Source of the DNA: an uncultured Oscillospiraceae bacterium
GTDB taxonomy: Bacteria; Bacillota; Clostridia; Oscillospirales; Oscillospiraceae
Assembly: GCA_934631005.1 (NCBI GenBank)
Contig: CAKTXA010000053.1
Span: 1 to 6,849 of the forward strand
DNA: 6,849 nt
Reading direction: 5' to 3'
Of this stretch, positions 5,936 to 6,849 are shown piece after piece. The notes under the pieces are model-generated. The model made no database searches, was not told the DNA's origin, and saw only the letters and a program-made list of their open reading frames with translations. How positions within the stretch are numbered: the stretch's first letter is position 1; every line of letters starts with the position of its first letter. A program made the position numbers and the translations under genes.

Positions 5936-6849
5936 ATGGCTAAGCAGAAGTTTGTCAAAGACAAGCCCCATGTAAACATCGGCACCATCGGTCACATCGA
6001 CCATGGCAAGACCACCCTGACCGCTGCGATCACGAAGTACCTGGCGTTCTTCGGCGATGCGGAATACACCGACTACTCTTCCATCGACAAGGCTCCGGAA
6101 GAGCGCGAGCGTGGTATCACCATCAACACCGCGCACGTGGAATATCAGACCAACAACCGTAAGGGCCACAACTACAAGACGGGCGAAGATAATGTCGACA
6201 TTCAGGGTCGTCACTATGCGCACGTCGACTGCCCGGGCCACGCCGACTATATCAAGAACATGATCACCGGCGCTGCTCAGATGGACGGCGCGATTCTGGT
6301 CATCGCCGCTTCCGATGGTCCTATGGCTCAGACCAAGGAGCATCTGCTGCTGGCCCGTCAGGTCAACGTTCCTTCCGTTCTCGTGTTCCTGAACAAGTGC
6401 GATCAGGTTGACGACGAAGAGCTGCTCGAGCTGGTCGAGATGGAAGTCCGCGAGACTCTGGACTTCTACGGCTTCCCCGGCGACGACACCCCCATCATCC
6501 GCGGCTCCGCGCTGAACGCTCTGGCTTCCGAGTCCACCGACCCGAACGCCCCCGAGTACAAGTGCATCGACGAGCTGATGCAGGCTGTCGACACCTGGAT
6601 CCCCACGCCTCCGCGTGATGATTCCCTGCCGTTCCTGATGCCCGTTGAGGACGTCTTCACCATCTCCGGCCGCGGCACCGTTGCTACCGGTCGTGTCGAG
6701 CGTGGCGTCATCAAGAAGAACGAGCCGGTCGAGATCGTTGGCCTGTCTGACGAAAAGAAGGCGACCGTCGTCACCGACATCGAAATGTTCCACAAGCTGA
6801 TGGACTACGCTGAGGCTGGCGACAACATCGGCGCTCTGCTCCGCGGCGT
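5936..6849 (+). CDS. tuf: Translation elongation factor Tu, incomplete at the window edge, with a domain I insertion
   Basis: EF-Tu is the GTPase that brings aminoacyl-tRNA to the ribosomal A site. The window holds 304 complete codons plus two bases. A typical EF-Tu has about 395-400 residues, so domain III is largely missing. AAGGAGG ends 9 nt before the ATG. The motifs are GHIDHGKT (19-26), RGIT with Thr62, DCPGH with catalytic His102 (98-102), NKCD (153-156) and SAL (191-193); domain II contains SGRGTVATGRVERG (244-257). Most EF-Tus read EY-x-T-x-x-R-HYAHVDC, but here 17 extra residues, KGHNYKTGEDNVDIQGR (76-92, bases 6161-6211), separate NNR from HYAHVDC, with the frame intact on both sides. 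A second stretch (197-210) is about five residues longer than in E. coli. Other departures are PMAQTKEH for the usual PMPQTREH and MFHK for MFRK. It is still clearly EF-Tu and, as the str-operon copy, probably functional; whether a second tuf exists cannot be seen. Confidence 0.95.
   Translation, partial: MAKQKFVKDKPHVNIGTIGHIDHGKTTLTAAITKYLAFFGDAEYTDYSSIDKAPEERERGITINTAHVEYQTNNRKGHNYKTGEDNVDIQGRHYAHVDCPGHADYIKNMITGAAQMDGAILVIAASDGPMAQTKEHLLLARQVNVPSVLVFLNKCDQVDDEELLELVEMEVRETLDFYGFPGDDTPIIRGSALNALASESTDPNAPEYKCIDELMQAVDTWIPTPPRDDSLPFLMPVEDVFTISGRGTVATGRVERGVIKKNEPVEIVGLSDEKKATVVTDIEMFHKLMDYAEAGDNIGALLRG

Noticed and set aside
6161..6211. The EF-Tu insert as an intein, a frameshift pair or a programmed bypass element.
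   Set aside because: It is only 17 codons, far too short for an intein. The reading frame is unchanged and free of stops on both sides, so ordinary translation gives a continuous protein.

Overview
The window looks like chromosomal DNA from a fairly GC-rich low-GC-lineage Gram-positive, most likely a gut-type Clostridia (Oscillospiraceae-like). The signs are strong AAGGAGG-type ribosome binding sites before every gene, sigma-A promoters, a YbxF-type L7Ae gene directly before rpsL (a Firmicutes arrangement), the Clostridia-style CTAVRT variant in S12, and intergenic palindromic elements of a kind I associate with these genomes. The placement is inference; no 16S sequence is present.

Layout. 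Positions 1-240 are non-coding and packed with inverted repeats, including a 72-nt imperfect palindrome. Next comes pyrG (CTP synthase) on the minus strand, with its own promoter (1937-1966) and a terminator just past its stop codon. A divergent gap of about 485 bp (1876-2360) separates pyrG from a plus-strand str operon: rplGB/ybxF-like (2361-2603), rpsL (2704-3126), rpsG (3278-3748, GTG start), fusA (3767-5842) and tuf (5936 to the window edge, incomplete). The operon has a near-consensus extended -10 promoter at 2287-2315 and a probable internal promoter before tuf at 5854-5882. rpoBC, often directly upstream of this cluster in Firmicutes, is absent here.

How the genes work together. S12 and S7 are small-subunit proteins of the decoding centre and the 30S head. 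EF-G drives translocation and EF-Tu delivers aminoacyl-tRNA. The L7Ae-like protein is a small kink-turn RNA binder of the ribosomal-protein family. pyrG makes CTP and is divergently transcribed, so it is a neighbour rather than an operon member.

Points worth a second look. (1) The EF-Tu gene carries an in-frame insertion of about 17 codons in domain I, between the switch I/G2 segment and the DCPGH motif, and its GTPase motifs are otherwise intact. (2) The pyrG-rplGB gap holds a plus-strand intrinsic terminator with no gene before it, preceded by sequence that can fold as a three-way junction, so it may encode a small RNA or an attenuated leader. (3) The 151-nt rpsL-rpsG gap holds four hairpins, three of them overlapping. 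I saw no defence system, mobile gene, CRISPR array, rRNA or tRNA. Most of the window is core housekeeping sequence.
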